Translations under genes and position numbers: made by a program
In this document: piece by piece, positions 1-8,419 of the stretch
Layout of the letters: the number at the start of each line of letters is the position of its first letter
Numbering within the stretch: position 1 is the first letter of the stretch
Notes under the pieces: model-generated
Told to the model about the DNA's origin: nothing
What the model saw: the letters and a program-made list of their open reading frames with translations, nothing else
The model's database searches: none
From: HXMU1420-2 sp034670145
Lineage (GTDB): Bacteria > Pseudomonadota > Alphaproteobacteria > Rhodobacterales > Rhodobacteraceae
Assembly: GCA_034670145.1 (NCBI GenBank)
Contig: JAXMOA010000010.1
Location: 1 to 64,000 of the forward strand
DNA: 64,000 nucleotides
Direction: 5' to 3'

Positions 1-143
1 ATAACGTCCGATCCATCAGACCAGGATACGGCCTGAACCCAAAATACCTCCCCAAAATCACTCAAAACAATATCGCCACAAAAAACATCAAAAAAGGCGA
101 ACCAATCACTTGGACAAACATTCAATCATTCGATGACGAATAG
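1..143 (+). CDS. Nonulosonic (sialic/pseudaminic/legionaminic) acid synthase, C-terminal end only
   Basis: The open frame starts in phase at base 3 and ends at TAG 141-143. The 46 visible residues include RSIRPGYGLNPKYL and IKKGEPITWTNI. These are typical of the C-terminal SAF (antifreeze-like) domain of NeuB/PseI/LegI synthases, which condense phosphoenolpyruvate with an N-acyl sugar to make a nine-carbon acidic sugar. The catalytic barrel lies off the left edge, so sialic, pseudaminic and legionaminic acid cannot be told apart. The gene is followed after 32 bases by an FAD oxidoreductase and a glycosyltransferase in the same direction, which fits a surface-glycan locus. The family assignment is fairly sure; the exact product is not. 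Confidence 0.75.
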   Translation, partial: NVRSIRPGYGLNPKYLPKITQNNIATKNIKKGEPITWTNIQSFDDE

Positions 144-175
144 GGCGAACAGCGCACAACAGGATCCCAAAAAAC

Positions 176-1360
176 GTGCAAGACGATGATATCATCATTG
201 GCGCCGGGCTGACCGGACTGGCCACCGCGATGGGTCTGCTTTCGGCGGGCGGCGCGCGGCGTGTCCGGGTGATTGGCGGCCCCCAGGACGGCGAGACCCG
301 CACCTATACAACAGGTGGCGGGACGCCGGCCGCACATGTGGGCATGGGCGGTCTGGGCCAGTTCTGGCATGGGGTGATTCCGTTGAGTGCACGGCATCGG
401 TTGGGGGCCAGCGACGCGGTGTTTGCCAGGGTGATGGAGCAGTTTTATCCGCGACTGGACCAGAGTGGGTTGGGTCAGGACAAATTGTTGGTGCCCTGGC
501 GACCGATCCGCCCGAAAGCTGCGTTTCAGGCCCTGGCCGAGGCGCATGACGGCCTGACCCTGGACACCCGTCTGGTGACGCAGGCGCGAAGCGATGGAAC
601 GGTTGTGCTAAACGATGGGACCGAGTTGGCCGGGGCGCGGATCTGGCTGGCGGCGGGCACCCTGGGAACACCGGAACTGGTCGAGAGTTTGCTGGAAGAG
701 CCGGTTCGGGATCGCAAGGTCTCGGATCATGTGATTGGCTATCTGGGTCAGATTACATCGGATGATCCGGCTGTCGCGGCCTTGCGCAGGCTGCACCGGG
801 AGCGTGACGGGCTGGTGATTCCGGCCTATTACAGCGCCGATGGGCGCGTGTTGTACACGTTGCGCCCGGCGCGTTTTGATTTCGCGCGGCTGGACGAGGG
901 GTTCGAAAAGCGCGCGGTCTTTGGGCTGCCCACATCGCGGGCCGTGGCCGGGATTGCGGGCAAGCTTTCGCCCGGTCTGGTCGCTGAGGCCTTGTTCAAC
1001 AAGGTCGGGATAGGGGCCCGGTCGCGGATCTACAGCGTTTACTATCAGACGGTTGCAAAGGATGCTTACGGCGTTGACCCTGCCGGCAACCTGAGCGCAC
1101 CGGACCTGACCGCCATACGCGCCGCCGCGGATCATGCGCGCAGCGAACATCCATTTGACGATTTGACCCTATCCAAAGCCCCGGACCTGTTTTTGCCCGG
1201 TGTGCATTTGCATGGGTCGGTCACATCGGAAGAACGTTCGGCTTTGAACAGCCTGGAACGTGTCACTTTGGTCGATCCAAGCGGGATTGACGATTTAGGC
1301 CCGGAGCATCACAGCTTCAAATTGATGGCTCTGGCCTTCGATCTTGCACAGAGGACGTAA
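176..1360 (+). CDS. FAD-dependent oxidoreductase of a surface-polysaccharide locus
   Basis: A 394-residue protein beginning at GTG, with an AGGA about ten bases upstream. Residues 4-16 (DDIIIGAGLTGLA) form the GxGxxG dinucleotide fold, and the C-terminus carries a GMC-oxidoreductase-like HLHGS segment (about residue 345) and an HHSFKL segment. It probably oxidises a sugar or sugar-linked alcohol, but the substrate cannot be read from the sequence. It sits between a nonulosonic acid synthase and a GT2 gene whose ATG follows its stop directly, so it should be co-transcribed with them. No signal peptide or membrane segment is apparent. The flavin fold is clear; the role in glycan modification is inferred from context. 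Confidence 0.75.
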   Translation: MQDDDIIIGAGLTGLATAMGLLSAGGARRVRVIGGPQDGETRTYTTGGGTPAAHVGMGGLGQFWHGVIPLSARHRLGASDAVFARVMEQFYPRLDQSGLGQDKLLVPWRPIRPKAAFQALAEAHDGLTLDTRLVTQARSDGTVVLNDGTELAGARIWLAAGTLGTPELVESLLEEPVRDRKVSDHVIGYLGQITSDDPAVAALRRLHRERDGLVIPAYYSADGRVLYTLRPARFDFARLDEGFEKRAVFGLPTSRAVAGIAGKLSPGLVAEALFNKVGIGARSRIYSVYYQTVAKDAYGVDPAGNLSAPDLTAIRAAADHARSEHPFDDLTLSKAPDLFLPGVHLHGSVTSEERSALNSLERVTLVDPSGIDDLGPEHHSFKLMALAFDLAQRT

Positions 1361-2236
1361 ATGACTGAACCGACTGAGCCCTTGAGCGCTGCCACAGACG
1401 ATCCTGTGGGAACAGCCACGGGCAAAAGCCCCAAAGTGACGATTGTCACCCCGGTCTATAATGGCGGGCCTTATATTGAGGCGACGATCGCTGCGATTCA
1501 GGCGCAGACTTTTGGCGATTTCGAATATCTGGTGGTCGATGATTGTTCCAAGGACAATACCGTTGACCTGGTCGAAGCCATGGCAGCCACCGATCCGCGT
1601 ATCCGACTGATCCGGGCGCCGTCCAATTTTGGAGGCCCTGCCGGACCGCGCAACATGGGCGCCGCCGAGGCGCGGGGCGCCTGGATTGCCTTTTGTGACG
1701 CGGACGACCTGTGGGTGCCGGACAAGCTGGAACAACAGCTGGCAATGGCGGATCGGGTGGATGGTGCGTTCTATTGCGTGGGCATCCAGGATTTTCCGGA
1801 TGGAATCACCCCCCAGGTTCCGGACCCGATCCAGGGCACACCACCGTGGGAGCAGATTCCGCTGACCCGGATGCGGGTGAAGAATCAGGTGGCGATGTCG
1901 GGTGTCATGATTGCGCGGGAAACCCTGCAATCGGTTGATCCATTTAACACAGATCGCGCCTTTGTCGCAGTAGAAGACTACGACATGTGGTTTCGTGTTA
2001 TGGAACATACTGGTAAGCCCGCAATTCGGATTGACCGTCCTTTGGTGTTGTATCGCCGGGTGGCGCAGTCGATCTCGGCGGGGAAGTGGAAGATGGTGAA
2101 GAAGGCCTTGAACGTTCAGGCAAACCATTTTGATCGCATTGGACGCAGCGGGTGGTTTAAGATCACCCGGCCATTTCGGGTGTTGCGCTATATCCTGGTA
2201 TCTATTTGGGTGCGCCGCATTCAGGGCAAGCTTTGA
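1361..2236 (+). CDS. Glycosyltransferase family 2
   Basis: A 291-residue cytoplasmic or membrane-peripheral GT-A enzyme. It has the GT2 opening VTIVTPVYNGGPYIEATI (about residue 26), the nucleotide-binding VVDDCSKD segment, GPRNMG, and the metal-binding DADD motif followed by LW (about residues 112-117). It transfers a sugar from a nucleotide donor to a glycan or lipid-linked acceptor; donor and linkage are unknown. The ATG directly abuts the preceding stop codon, and the UDP-glucuronate decarboxylase gene starts 15 bases after its own stop, indicating one transcript. Length and motif order are normal for the family. Confidence 0.9.
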   Translation: MTEPTEPLSAATDDPVGTATGKSPKVTIVTPVYNGGPYIEATIAAIQAQTFGDFEYLVVDDCSKDNTVDLVEAMAATDPRIRLIRAPSNFGGPAGPRNMGAAEARGAWIAFCDADDLWVPDKLEQQLAMADRVDGAFYCVGIQDFPDGITPQVPDPIQGTPPWEQIPLTRMRVKNQVAMSGVMIARETLQSVDPFNTDRAFVAVEDYDMWFRVMEHTGKPAIRIDRPLVLYRRVAQSISAGKWKMVKKALNVQANHFDRIGRSGWFKITRPFRVLRYILVSIWVRRIQGKL

Positions 2237-2251
2237 TTTAAGGACTTTGAC

Positions 2252-3205
2252 ATGAGCTACTTTGCAAAACGCATTATGGTGACCGGCGGGGCCGGGTTTC
2301 TGGGCAGCCATTTGTGCGAGCGCCTGGTGGGCGAAGGACATGAAGTCCTGTGCGTTGACAACTATTTCACAGGCCGTCGCGCCAATGTGGCCCATCTGTT
2401 GGGTCAGCCGAATTTCGAACTGATGCGTCATGATGTGACCATGCCGCTGGTGATCGAGGTGGACGAGATCTACAACCTCGCCTGCCCTGCGTCCCCGGTG
2501 CATTATCAGTATGATCCGGTGCAGACGATCAAGACCTGTGTGCATGGGGCGATCAACATGCTGGGGCTGGCCAAACGGACCGGTGCCAAGATTCTGCAGG
2601 CGTCGACCTCGGAGGTTTATGGCAACCCGAATGTGCATCCGCAGGTCGAGGAATACTGGGGCAACGTCAACCCGATCGGGATCCGCTCCTGCTATGACGA
2701 AGGCAAACGCTGTGCCGAGACGCTGTTTTTTGACTATCATCGCCAGCATGATGTGAACATCCGGGTGATGCGTATCTTCAACACCTATGGGCCCAACATG
2801 CACCCCGAAGATGGGCGCGTTGTGTCCAACTTCATCATGCAGGCGCTACAGGGTGAGCCGATCACGATTTACGGCGACGGCAGCCAGACGCGGTCTTTCT
2901 GTTTTGTTTCGGACATGATCAACGGAATGTATGCGTTGATGAACGCACCTGATGGCACCTCGGGGCCGATCAACATTGGCAATCCGGATGAATTCACCAT
3001 CCGCGCGCTGGCAGAGAAGGTTGTCGCGATGACCGGCAGCCGATCCGAGATCGTGTATCATGACCTGCCTCAGGATGACCCGCTGCAGCGGCGGCCCGAC
3101 ATTTCCCGCGCCAAGGAGCAGCTGGATTGGGAGCCCAAGGTCGCCCTGGACGAAGGGCTGGAAAAGACAATTGAATATTTCCGCCAGCATGCCAACGCCT
3201 CTTGA
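2252..3205 (+). CDS. UDP-glucuronate decarboxylase (UDP-xylose synthase)
   Basis: A 317-residue extended short-chain dehydrogenase. It shows the NAD-binding TGGAGFLGSH near the N-terminus, D-NYFTGRR, the typical NLACPASPVHYQYDP, the STSEVYG segment and the catalytic Tyr/Lys pair in SCYDEGKR. These are hallmarks of UXS, which converts UDP-glucuronic acid to UDP-xylose with NAD as a bound cofactor. The family is very conserved and the length is as expected. It supplies a nucleotide sugar to the neighbouring glycosyltransferases. Its 3' end overlaps the acyltransferase start by 17 bases, so translation is probably coupled. Confidence 0.92.
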   Translation: MSYFAKRIMVTGGAGFLGSHLCERLVGEGHEVLCVDNYFTGRRANVAHLLGQPNFELMRHDVTMPLVIEVDEIYNLACPASPVHYQYDPVQTIKTCVHGAINMLGLAKRTGAKILQASTSEVYGNPNVHPQVEEYWGNVNPIGIRSCYDEGKRCAETLFFDYHRQHDVNIRVMRIFNTYGPNMHPEDGRVVSNFIMQALQGEPITIYGDGSQTRSFCFVSDMINGMYALMNAPDGTSGPINIGNPDEFTIRALAEKVVAMTGSRSEIVYHDLPQDDPLQRRPDISRAKEQLDWEPKVALDEGLEKTIEYFRQHANAS

Positions 3206-3806
3206 TATCCCGGCGGTTCCGCCGCGTGACACCTGGGACCAGCTCTCGGTTTCTGAGCTGCTGGATTGCGATTGGGCGCATCTGTCGGCCTATGCGGGCC
3301 ATGCCCGCAAGCGTCGGATGCGCGATTCGCTGAACTTTCGGTTTTTACCGGTGGTGTTGATACGGCGCGCGCATGCCTGGCAGAAATCCGGGGGCCTGTT
3401 GGCGCGGATCGCGTCGAAACTGGCCTGTATGCTGTTGTTCCTGATGTTTGGTCTGGAATACACGGCCCGGCTGAGCATTGGTCCGGGGCTGGTGATTTTA
3501 CACCCGCAAGGGTCCGTGCTGGGCGCTGGGTCGATCGGCGCGAATGTGACGATTTATCAGCAGGTCACAATGGGATCTACGGTGCCGGACTTTGTCTTTG
3601 ATCCGGCGCTTCGCCCACAGGTGGGGGACAATGTTGCGCTCACATCCGGGGCCAAGGTGATTGGCGGGGTCAAGATCGGCGATGATGTGATCGTGGGGGC
3701 CAATGCCGTCGTCCTGCAGGATGTGCCAGCAAATTCACTGGCTGTTGGCGTTCCGGCCCGCATCATTTCGCGGGACAAATCAAACGACACGGCAGCGGAC
3801 ACCTGA
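3189..3806 (+). CDS. Left-handed beta-helix acyltransferase (serine acetyltransferase-like)
   Basis: The ATG at 3189 lies inside the end of the decarboxylase gene and gives 205 residues; the open frame extends further upstream, but only as antisense or shadow sequence. After about 85 residues, including a hydrophobic patch (LACMLLFLMFGLEY), come hexapeptide repeats: GPGLVILHPQGSVLGAGSIG, ANVTIYQQVTMGS, VGDNVALTSGAKVIGGVKIG, DDVIVGANAVV, and the closing VPARII. This is the LbH fold of serine O-acetyltransferase and of polysaccharide O-acetyltransferases. In this operon a glycan or nucleotide-sugar acetyltransferase is more likely than cysteine synthesis. Confidence 0.83.
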   Translation: MPTPLDIPAVPPRDTWDQLSVSELLDCDWAHLSAYAGHARKRRMRDSLNFRFLPVVLIRRAHAWQKSGGLLARIASKLACMLLFLMFGLEYTARLSIGPGLVILHPQGSVLGAGSIGANVTIYQQVTMGSTVPDFVFDPALRPQVGDNVALTSGAKVIGGVKIGDDVIVGANAVVLQDVPANSLAVGVPARIISRDKSNDTAADT

Positions 3807-3820
3807 CCCTGGGCCGTCTG

Positions 3821-4462
3821 GTGATCATAGGGCGTAACGCCAAGATCTGGGCGCAGTTGGCGACCTATCCGGCGTTGCAGGGTGCGATTGCGCTGGGTCA
3901 CAAGGATGTCGCCTCGTTTGAAGGTGCGCCGGGCGATGTGGTCTGGATCTTGTCCTATGCGCGCGAACCGGCGCAGAACAGTGCCCTGTTTGAGACGCTG
4001 AAAGAACGCCTGGCTGCTGGCACGCGGGTTGTCTATGTCTCGACCGCGACCGCGAATGTCGCGCAGATGACCGGGTGTTACACCTATCCGCGCGTCAAAC
4101 GGCTGGCCGAAGAGGACGCGACCAAAATTCTGGACGCCCGAATTGTCCGCATCGGTCTGGTGCATGAAACACCCGAGGAATTGCCCGCGGGCCACTCGGC
4201 TGTGACCTCTGTCGCGCAGCTGGCCGAGGCGATGGCGGCCCCACCCTCACAAGAGGCCCTGTTGCGTCTGTATGAGATGCAAAGCAGGCCCTTTGGTTCC
4301 GGTCTGGAATCGACCGCTTACAGCGTCTATGGCGCGCTACAACGGCTAGTCGGGCGCCACCCATGCCTGTTGCGTCCGGTGGACGTGCTGCTGCGGGCCC
4401 TGGGCTGGCGGTGGTACGGGTATCTCTATCTGTCCAACCGCATGATCGAGGCCGAGGGCTAA
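3821..4462 (+). CDS. Unknown protein at the end of the polysaccharide operon
   Basis: A 213-residue protein, probably starting at GTG 3821, 15 bases after the acyltransferase stop. I do not recognise a named family. The start (VIIGRNAKIWAQL), then VVWILSYA, RVVYVSTATANVAQM, Y-PRVK and ARIVRIGLVHETPEE, follow the strand-helix order of a short NAD(P)-binding SDR-like fold with STA/YPRVK in place of the usual STS/YxxxK. It lacks an obvious glycine-rich loop. It may be a reduced sugar-nucleotide epimerase relative, but this is a guess from pattern. It is the last gene before a strong hairpin terminator. Confidence 0.6.
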   Translation: MIIGRNAKIWAQLATYPALQGAIALGHKDVASFEGAPGDVVWILSYAREPAQNSALFETLKERLAAGTRVVYVSTATANVAQMTGCYTYPRVKRLAEEDATKILDARIVRIGLVHETPEELPAGHSAVTSVAQLAEAMAAPPSQEALLRLYEMQSRPFGSGLESTAYSVYGALQRLVGRHPCLLRPVDVLLRALGWRWYGYLYLSNRMIEAEG

Positions 4463-4619
4463 CGGGCCTCTTGGCCGCGCAGGTTGGGTTGGGCCAGCCA
4501 TGATCGCAAACACTGCAAACCGATGCTTTGGATCTATCTGCCTGCTATGGCCTTTTTGATTGCCTGTGTTGGGGATGGGATACGATGCCAAACGGCTCTG
4601 CTTGCGTCCCAGAATCAAT

Positions 4620-4642
4620 AAAGCCCGGCCAAGCCGGGCTTT
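4620..4642. terminator. Bidirectional hairpin terminator
   Basis: A perfect 10-bp stem, AAAGCCCGGC / GCCGGGCTTT, with a CAA loop. The stem itself supplies A and T tracts, so it can work on both strands. It lies between the plus-strand polysaccharide operon (ends 4462) and the minus-strand small exported protein (ends 4704). Confidence 0.85.
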
Positions 4643-4703
4643 ATCAAAATTTCTGTATTCATCCGACCTGTTGAAATGAACAGGAATGGATGAAACGACG
4701 ACC

Positions 4704-4973
4704 TTAGTTGGTGGTCGTTGTTGTTGTTGTCGAGGACGAACCGTCGTCATCGTCGCTGATAATGACTCCGACAACGCCAATGACGCCAAGACCGATTGCA
4801 GCGGCAGCAAGAGGAGCTGCGGCAATGGTTGCGCCCAGACCGCCGGCCGCGGCGCCGAGACCAGTTGGTGCGGCAGCGGCGGTACCAGCAGCTGGTGCAG
4901 GTACGGCTTGAGCGTAGCCAATGGCAGGAGCCAATGTAAGGGAAAGCGCGATGGCACTAGCGAAGTATTTCAT
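4704..4973 (-). CDS. Small exported Ala/Gly-rich protein with Asp-Ser-Thr tail (YjbE-like)
   Basis: An 89-residue protein with a clean signal peptide (MKYFASAIALSLTLAPAIGYAQA), an Ala/Pro/Gly-rich middle, a hydrophobic glycine-zipper-like stretch (AAIGLGVIGVVGVII) and an end of DDDDG, three Ser, seven Thr and Asn. A Shine-Dalgarno-like AGAGG lies upstream of ATG. In layout it resembles E. coli YjbE, the first protein of the yjbEFGH exopolysaccharide operon, which also ends in a poly-Thr tail. No yjbFGH follow here. It is likely exported and linked to exopolysaccharide or the envelope, but its function is unknown. The YjbE similarity is from memory of overall architecture, not alignment. Confidence 0.72.
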   Translation of the reverse strand: MKYFASAIALSLTLAPAIGYAQAVPAPAAGTAAAAPTGLGAAAGGLGATIAAAPLAAAAIGLGVIGVVGVIISDDDDGSSSTTTTTTTN

Positions 4974-5351
4974 CTGGAACCTCTTTGGTTTTTTTACCGA
5001 TTAGCACGGAATTACCACATGTTGAAGTCTAAATCTACGCCGTCAGACAGGATCTGAACAGCGCATGTTTGAATGTAACCCGCTTACCATACCGCAAACA
5101 GCATGTGAATTGTCCATACGTCAAGGGGGTTTAGAATGACTCTGTGCCAAAATTCAGTTGATTTGCAGGGAATGGGGGGTGTTTACGCTGTTTTCTGACG
5201 CAAAACGGCAATCCGATGCGGCAGCATACCGCCCAGCGTGGTTCCATGCCGTTGCGGAAAAGTCGAACGGCCAATCAACTTTTTTCATTTCGGCCATGCA
5301 GGGTGGGTTTTGGCGGCCCGATTTGGCGGCGGTCACAGAATCACTTTGGTT
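4974..5351. other. Intergenic region, no gene seen
   Basis: Leader and promoter space for the small exported protein on the minus strand, and tail of the DUF2478 gene. Short open frames here have no coding character. No hairpin or operator was recognised. Confidence 0.5.
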
Positions 5352-5945
5352 CTACGCCGCGCTCTGCCCTAACGCGCTTTGACACCAATCCAGGATCGAC
5401 TCGATCCGGGCGGGCAGCCGTTGGCCAAGGGGCCCCACAAAATCCTGAAACGCTGGCAACTGACCCGGAGCCACCGAGACCAGCACCGGAATGTCACGCA
5501 ACAATGCCTCGCCAATCAGCGGGCGGAACCCGCGACCGTCGGCCTCCTGTTTCCCGAACTTGTTGATAATCAACAGATCTGCGCCGCGGTCCAACGCCAC
5601 TGCGGTCAGACCTGCGGCGCGCTCCAGCCCGTCTGGGTCCAGACGACAGCCCTGTGCGCCACCGCCCAGATCCTGCGAAATACGCACAACCTCGGCACCC
5701 GGCAACAAATGCAGATCCATGTGAGACCGGCGCGCCTCTGTGCCCTGCTGTGGATCAGGCGGGATGTCACCGTCGGGCGTGCCGTCAGGATTGACCTGCA
5801 TGGCCCCCGCAACGGCCACACCCTGAGCCCGCAGTGGCGCAACCACCGCACGAATCAGCGCGTCCGCAGTTGCGCGCTGTTCTGGCACCACATATCCCAG
5901 CATCGGGTCTGGTTCTCCTTTGGCTATCGTCAGGTCATAGCGCAA
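5352..5945 (-). CDS. DUF2478 family protein (molybdenum/tungsten-transport-associated)
   Basis: A 197-residue cytoplasmic protein. LGYVVPEQRATADALIRAVV near the start, MQVNPDGTPDGD, DLHLLPGAEVVRISQDLG, GCRLDPDGLE and LLIINKFGKQEADGRGFRPL match the DUF2478 family as I know it. Those genes often sit beside molybdate or tungstate ABC transporters and are sometimes misnamed as their ATPase; no P-loop is present here. The start may be 5945 or the second Met at 5903, after which family similarity begins. It ends up near, but not next to, the tungstate transporter at 22.5 kb. A role in metal-oxyanion or molybdopterin handling is inferred. Confidence 0.7.
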   Translation of the reverse strand: MRYDLTIAKGEPDPMLGYVVPEQRATADALIRAVVAPLRAQGVAVAGAMQVNPDGTPDGDIPPDPQQGTEARRSHMDLHLLPGAEVVRISQDLGGGAQGCRLDPDGLERAAGLTAVALDRGADLLIINKFGKQEADGRGFRPLIGEALLRDIPVLVSVAPGQLPAFQDFVGPLGQRLPARIESILDWCQSALGQSAA

Positions 5946-5974
5946 ACCCCGCTGATCAGCCAGCGCGCAAGAAC

Positions 5975-8326
5975 CTAGCCCGCCCTGGTGTGCTGACCCG
6001 GCGCCGCTTTGCGTTGCAGTTCGCTCAGCTTTTCCTTAGATTTCTCGGTCTCGCGGAAGGCCTGCATCGCGCCAGGAATATAGGGCAGCGCCCAGGCTTT
6101 TTCGTTGCGTGCGCCGTACCAGGCAGCGGCCTGATGGGTGAAATACGGATTCCACATATGCGGGCGTCCGATGGCCACCAGATCTGCGCGGCGTGTGTGC
6201 AGGATGGTATTGACCTGCGCCGGTTCGGTAATGGCCCCCACGGCCATGGAGGCAATCCGGGGCACATTGCGCACCGCTTCGGCCAGATGTGTCTGGAACA
6301 TGCGGCCATAGACCGGCTCTTGATCCGGGACGGTCTGACCGGCGGAGACATCAATCAGATCGCAGCCCGCAGCCGAGAATGCCTCGGAGATCGTGATCAG
6401 CTCGGCTTCGCTCAGCCCGCCTTCTTTCCAATCGGTGCCAGACACCCGCACGGCCATGGGCCGATCCGCAGGCCAGACCGCACGCATGGCGGCGAAGACT
6501 TCCAGCGGATAGCGCAGGCGGTTTTCAACCGGGCCGCCATAGGCGTCATCGCGTTGGTTGGTGAGCGGGGACAGGAACGACGCCAACAGATAGCCATGGG
6601 CGCAATGCAGCTCGATCATATCGAATCCGGCGCGGGCGGCACGTTCGGTCGCCTGGACAAAGTCATCCCTGACGCGGTCCATCTGGGCGCGATCCATGGC
6701 GACCGGCACTTCGGATACGCCCGGTTCCCACGGCAGCGACGAGGCGGACATCAGCGGCCAGCGTTTTTCTGTGTCGACAATCGGCACATCCGCCTGTTCC
6801 CAGCCGAGTTGCGTTGCGCCCTTGCGGCCCGAATGCCCCAATTGCAGGGCGACCTTTGCCTTGCTGTTGGCGTGGATAAAGGAGACGACCTCGCCCCATT
6901 GGGCCTCATGTGCATCCGTCCAAAGGCCCGGACAGCCCAGAGTGATGCGGGCGTCGGGGCTGGGACAGGTCATTTCGGTATAGATCAGCCCCATGCCCCC
7001 GGTTGCGCGACTGCCGTAGTGAACATTGTGCCAATCGGTCAGGTTGCCGTCCTGATCGGCCGAATATTGCGCCATCGGGGACATCACAACGCGGTTCATC
7101 AATTTCATGTCGCGCAGCTGGAAAGAGGAAAACATCGGTGTCGGCCGGGACTTGGCCAGATCCTCGCCGGTTTCGCGCAGATGGCGGGCGTACCATTCGT
7201 CATCAACACGGCGCACGAAATCTGCGTCCCGTACAATCAGATTGTCATAAGTGATGGATTTGGCCCGGCACATGACCACCATGGCAAACTGATAGGGCTC
7301 CATATCCCAGGAGCGTTTCATATGCTCGAACCAGCCGAGCGAGACATCCGCGTTGTGCTGTGTGATCTCGACAGGGGTGCGACGGGCGTCATCGTAGGCC
7401 TGAAAGGCGGTTTGTACGTCGTCCTCGGCATGGGCCAGCAGGGCATCCGCCAGCGCGATGCCGCATTCCATTGCCAGCTTGGTCCCCGATCCGATCGAGA
7501 AATGGGCCGAGGCCTTGGCGTCGCCCAGGATGACGACATTGTCGAAATACCAATTTTCGCAGAAAATTCGTGGGAAATTGCGCCAGGCAGAGCGATTCAA
7601 CAGCAGCGGGTGGCCGTCCAGTTCTTCTGCGAAGATCGCTTCGAGTTTGGCCTTGGAGCCTTCTTCGTCGAATTCTTCAAAGCCATGCCCTTGCCATGTG
7701 TCTTCGTCCATTTCCAGAACCCAGGTCGAATGCTCGGCATCATATTGATAGCAATGGGCGACCATCTGCCCATGCTCAGTTTCCTTGAAGAAATAGTTGA
7801 ATTCGCCCATGGGACGGGTCGAACCCATCCAGCAAAAGCGGTTGGACTTCCAGGTGAGCGAAGGTTTGAATTTATCCTCATGGGCCGCCCGGATGGCGGA
7901 ATTGACCCCATCAGAGGCGATGATCACATCGGAATCGGAAAACTGCGTCTGTATATTGGCGCCGTCAATTTCGACCCCGAAATGCAAACCAACGCCCAGT
8001 TCTGCGCAACGGTCCTGCAGGACCCGCAGCAGCGTGTGGCGTTTGGTGCCGCAGAACCCGTTGCCGCCGATCCGCATTTCCTTGCCTTTGAAATGGATCG
8101 CTACATCGTCCCAATAGGCGAACTCTTTGCGAATATTACGAAACAGAACGTCATCCCGGCTCAGGAATTCGTCCAGTGTTTCATCCGAAAACACCACCCC
8201 AAAGCCGAATGTGTCGTCGGCCTGGTTACGCTCGTAAACATCGACCTGCCAATCGGGGCGCGCCTTTTTGGTCAAGAGCGCCGTGAACAGGCCGCCAGGG
8301 CCCCCGCCAACTACCGAGATTTTCAT
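5975..8326 (-). CDS. Bifunctional aromatic-CoA 5-hydroxylase / FMN reductase (2-aminobenzoyl-CoA monooxygenase/reductase type)
   Basis: A 783-residue fusion. The N-terminal half is an FAD monooxygenase (VVGGGPGGLFTALL at residue 5, later VILGDAKASAHFSIGSGTKLA for the second FAD contact). From about residue 395 an old-yellow-enzyme/NADH:flavin oxidoreductase domain follows (MNRVVMSPMAQYSA, LGHSGRKG, ELHCAHGYLLASFLSP, DAYGGPVENRLR, AIGRPHMWNP). This domain pair defines anthraniloyl-CoA monooxygenase and the enzyme annotated as salicylyl-CoA 5-hydroxylase/oxidoreductase, which hydroxylate and partly reduce an aromatic CoA ester. Length is normal. It is divergent from a MarR gene, the likely regulator. 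No acyl-CoA ligase is adjacent; one begins at 63281, far away in this window. Confidence 0.85.
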   Translation of the reverse strand: MKISVVGGGPGGLFTALLTKKARPDWQVDVYERNQADDTFGFGVVFSDETLDEFLSRDDVLFRNIRKEFAYWDDVAIHFKGKEMRIGGNGFCGTKRHTLLRVLQDRCAELGVGLHFGVEIDGANIQTQFSDSDVIIASDGVNSAIRAAHEDKFKPSLTWKSNRFCWMGSTRPMGEFNYFFKETEHGQMVAHCYQYDAEHSTWVLEMDEDTWQGHGFEEFDEEGSKAKLEAIFAEELDGHPLLLNRSAWRNFPRIFCENWYFDNVVILGDAKASAHFSIGSGTKLAMECGIALADALLAHAEDDVQTAFQAYDDARRTPVEITQHNADVSLGWFEHMKRSWDMEPYQFAMVVMCRAKSITYDNLIVRDADFVRRVDDEWYARHLRETGEDLAKSRPTPMFSSFQLRDMKLMNRVVMSPMAQYSADQDGNLTDWHNVHYGSRATGGMGLIYTEMTCPSPDARITLGCPGLWTDAHEAQWGEVVSFIHANSKAKVALQLGHSGRKGATQLGWEQADVPIVDTEKRWPLMSASSLPWEPGVSEVPVAMDRAQMDRVRDDFVQATERAARAGFDMIELHCAHGYLLASFLSPLTNQRDDAYGGPVENRLRYPLEVFAAMRAVWPADRPMAVRVSGTDWKEGGLSEAELITISEAFSAAGCDLIDVSAGQTVPDQEPVYGRMFQTHLAEAVRNVPRIASMAVGAITEPAQVNTILHTRRADLVAIGRPHMWNPYFTHQAAAWYGARNEKAWALPYIPGAMQAFRETEKSKEKLSELQRKAAPGQHTRAG

Positions 8327-8346
8327 CCGATCCGCCTTTTCGAGTG

Positions 8347-8375
8347 TATGTGCTTAATACGTGCTATAGCACATA
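8347..8375. promoter_or_regulatory. Candidate MarR operator between divergent genes
   Basis: A perfect palindrome GTGCTATAGCAC at 8361-8372 overlaps a second inverted pair, TATGTGC (8347-8353) and GCACATA (8369-8375). It lies in the 93-base gap between the aromatic-CoA hydroxylase and the MarR gene, where a MarR dimer would be expected to bind and control both promoters. The palindrome is seen; its use is inferred. Confidence 0.55.
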
Positions 8376-8419
8376 TAGAGCATTTGACCCGCCTTTGCCA
8401 ATGTGTTTTGGTCGCTCGC

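Noticed and set aside
1295..2803. 502-codon minus-strand open frame
   Set aside because: It is antisense to the GT2 and UDP-glucuronate decarboxylase genes, which have clear motifs.
5834..8419. Plus-strand open frame of more than 800 codons upstream of MarR
   Set aside because: It is antisense to the well-supported flavoprotein gene at 5975-8326. Only the last 171 codons, from ATG 8420, encode a real protein.
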